Assembly: GCA_009829735.1 (NCBI GenBank)
Contig: CM020618.1
Location: forward strand, 22,677,346-22,741,345
Direction of reading: 5' to 3'
DNA from: Pyropia yezoensis
Lineage: Eukaryota > Rhodophyta > Bangiophyceae > Bangiales > Bangiaceae
DNA: 64,000 bases
Positions 62,361-64,000 of the stretch are shown in pieces; position 1 is the stretch's first letter; each line of letters opens with the position of its first letter. The notes under the pieces were generated by a model that made no database searches, was not told the origin of the DNA, and saw only the letters and a list, made by a program, of their open reading frames with translations. A program made the translations under genes and the position numbers.

Positions 62361-64000
62361 GCTACCCTGCGTTAGCCCGCAAAGTCACGTTGCCCCCCAA
62401 CTCGGTGGCGCACGTTGATGTTGTAACTGATTTTACGGGGAACGGGTTGGTGCACCCTCACCCCCGTCTTGCTCGCAAGCACCAAGTGCATGTTGCCCTT
62501 GGCACGATGGACTCCAAAGCCGGAGTCCCGTGGAGGATCCAGGTGATGAACCTGAGCCCGACGCCAAGGTACTTCAAGTCGGGAGCCAAGTTCGGCTATA
62601 TCGACCAACACGAGGGACCGGTAGTAGCGGTCACCCTCAACGCGGGCGCAAGTAGCGACGCGAAGTCCGGAAAGGAGAAGCATCAAGCCAAGTCGGCCGC
62701 CTCTCCTCGACCCCATGTGAACATGGAGGGTGTCCCCCCCAGGTTGAGGGTTCAAGTTGAACGCCTCTTGGACCAATATCACAAGTTGTGGGATGGTCAA
62801 TTGGGACTCATGAGAGCCACCCAACACCGGATCGAGTTGAAGCCCGGTGCACCCCCTATACGCCAACAACCGTATAGGGGAGGACCTCGTTCAAGGGCCC
62901 TCGTTAAGGAGCAAGTTGCTCGCATGGAGGCCCTCGATGTGATCGAGGCCAGCAACGCCGAGTGGGCGAGTCCCGGTGGTTATCGTCCCCAAAGTTGATG
63001 GGACCCCCCGGTTTTGTATCGACTACCGTAAGCTCAACGAGAGCACGGTGAAGGACAGTTATCCCCTACCTAGGATGGATGACTGTCTGGACTCTCTGGG
63101 GGAGGCAAACGTGTTCTCTACCCTGGACTGTAACGCGGGGTACTGGCAAATTCCCATTGCCCCGGAGGACAGGCATAAAACTACCTTTACCTGTCACTGT
63201 GGTACCTACCAGTGCAAGCGTCTACCGTTTGGTCTGTGTAACGCGCCGGCAACTTTCCAGCGCGCTATAGACATGATTCTGGCCGGAGTACGGTGGCAGA
63301 TCTGTCTTGTGTATCTAGACGATATCATTGTGTTCTCCCGAAGTCCGGAGGAACACATTGGCCATCTTGGCCAGGTGTTCAAGCTACTTGCTGACGCCGG
63401 TGTGTCACTGAAGGCGAGTAAGTGCCACCTCTTTACTCAAGAGGTGGAGTACTTGGACATGTTGTCCATCCCGGGCGTTTCCAGTGTTAACGAGAAGAAC
63501 TTGAGGGCCATTCGTAAGGCTCAGTACCCCCGGACCCAGACCCAGATGAGGAGCTTCCTCGGGATGTGTAACGTGTACCGACGTTTCACCAAGGGCTTCG
63601 CCAAGGTGGCGAAGCCGTTGAATGAGCTAGTGAGCTCAACGCTACCGAAGAACCTGCCTCCCCCAAGTCGGGTGGAGCAGGAATCCTTTGAGGACTCTTC
63701 GGGACCTTCTGCTGAAGCCCCCCATCTTGGCTATTCCCAGGTTGGGAGGCCACTACATCCTGGATGTGGACGCTAGCTACGACCAACTTGGTTGTGTGTT
63801 GCTTCAGCAGCAGCCGGACAAGGAGTACTTGCCGGTGGGATACTTTAGTAAGGGGCTGAACTCGGCCGAGAAGAACTACGGAGTCACCGAGTTGGAAGGA
63901 CTCGCAGTGGTGTGGGCGGTGACGTCACTTCGTCACTACCTGGAGGGTGAGAAGTTCCTCATCCGCTGTGACCACCGCGCGTTGCAGTTCATCTTTAAGA
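62361..64000 (+). pseudogene. Partial third pol copy, probable assembly duplicate of element 2
   Basis: Begins in the protease-RT linker and continues through RT (YLDD) into RNase H, where the window ends. Where I compared it, it follows 55728-57367 base for base except for isolated one-base indels (near 62372, 62974, 63455, 63480 and 63690), each of which breaks the frame. It shares every element-2-specific base that distinguishes element 2 from element 1. Confidence 0.85.

Overview
The window is nuclear DNA from a very GC-rich eukaryote. Genes have no or few introns (one clear GT-AG intron in SHMT), proteins are swollen by Ala, Gly and Pro runs, and LTR retrotransposons and DNA transposons fill nearly half of it. 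Two tRNA genes carry introns at non-canonical places (T-loop and D-arm), a trait known from nuclear tRNA genes of the red alga Cyanidioschyzon. Together with the GC richness, intron poverty and an 'MSAFIPP...' plastid-like leader on SHMT, this suggests a red alga, perhaps a bangiophyte such as Porphyra/Pyropia. That placement is inference.

Left block (1-14.5 kb): a pogo/Tigger-type transposon (1774-14547, TA-type target site, TIRs recognisable) whose transposase is split by 9.7 kb of Ty3/gypsy chromovirus DNA (3702-13381). The inserted retroelement is circularly permuted: inverted LTR, 3' half of pol, antisense ORF, sense LTR, gag, 5' half of pol, inverted LTR. The order fits a one-LTR circle that entered by recombination at a resident solo LTR.

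Host block (15-44 kb): a secreted Cys-rich protein (-), serine hydroxymethyltransferase (+, two exons), an RlmL-type THUMP/SAM methyltransferase (+), a giant solenoid-like protein that may be a Nup188/Nup192-type nucleoporin (-), peroxin-6 AAA ATPase (-), tRNA-Gln(UUG) (-), tRNA-Arg(ACG) (+), a two-pore K+ channel with EF hands (+), a B12-binding/radical SAM protein (-) and TFIID subunit TAF6 (+). They look like independent housekeeping genes, not a pathway. Long G/C homopolymers break the reading frame of the giant protein and TAF6, most simply as sequence errors.

Transposon block (44.2-51.9 kb): one pair of perfect terminal inverted repeats encloses a piggyBac-type transposase (one premature stop) and a pogo/DDE_1-type transposase.

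Right block (52.4-64 kb): a second, nearly complete copy of the same chromovirus (LTR, gag, pol with C-terminal chromodomain, antisense ORF, 3' LTR), a 500-N gap, and a third stretch of pol. That third stretch differs from the second copy only by single-base indels where I compared them, so it is probably an assembly duplicate. Gag and Pol are joined by a GGGAAAC slippery heptamer with a conserved downstream stem. Both element copies keep a long antisense ORF between pol and the 3' LTR, intact in the first copy.
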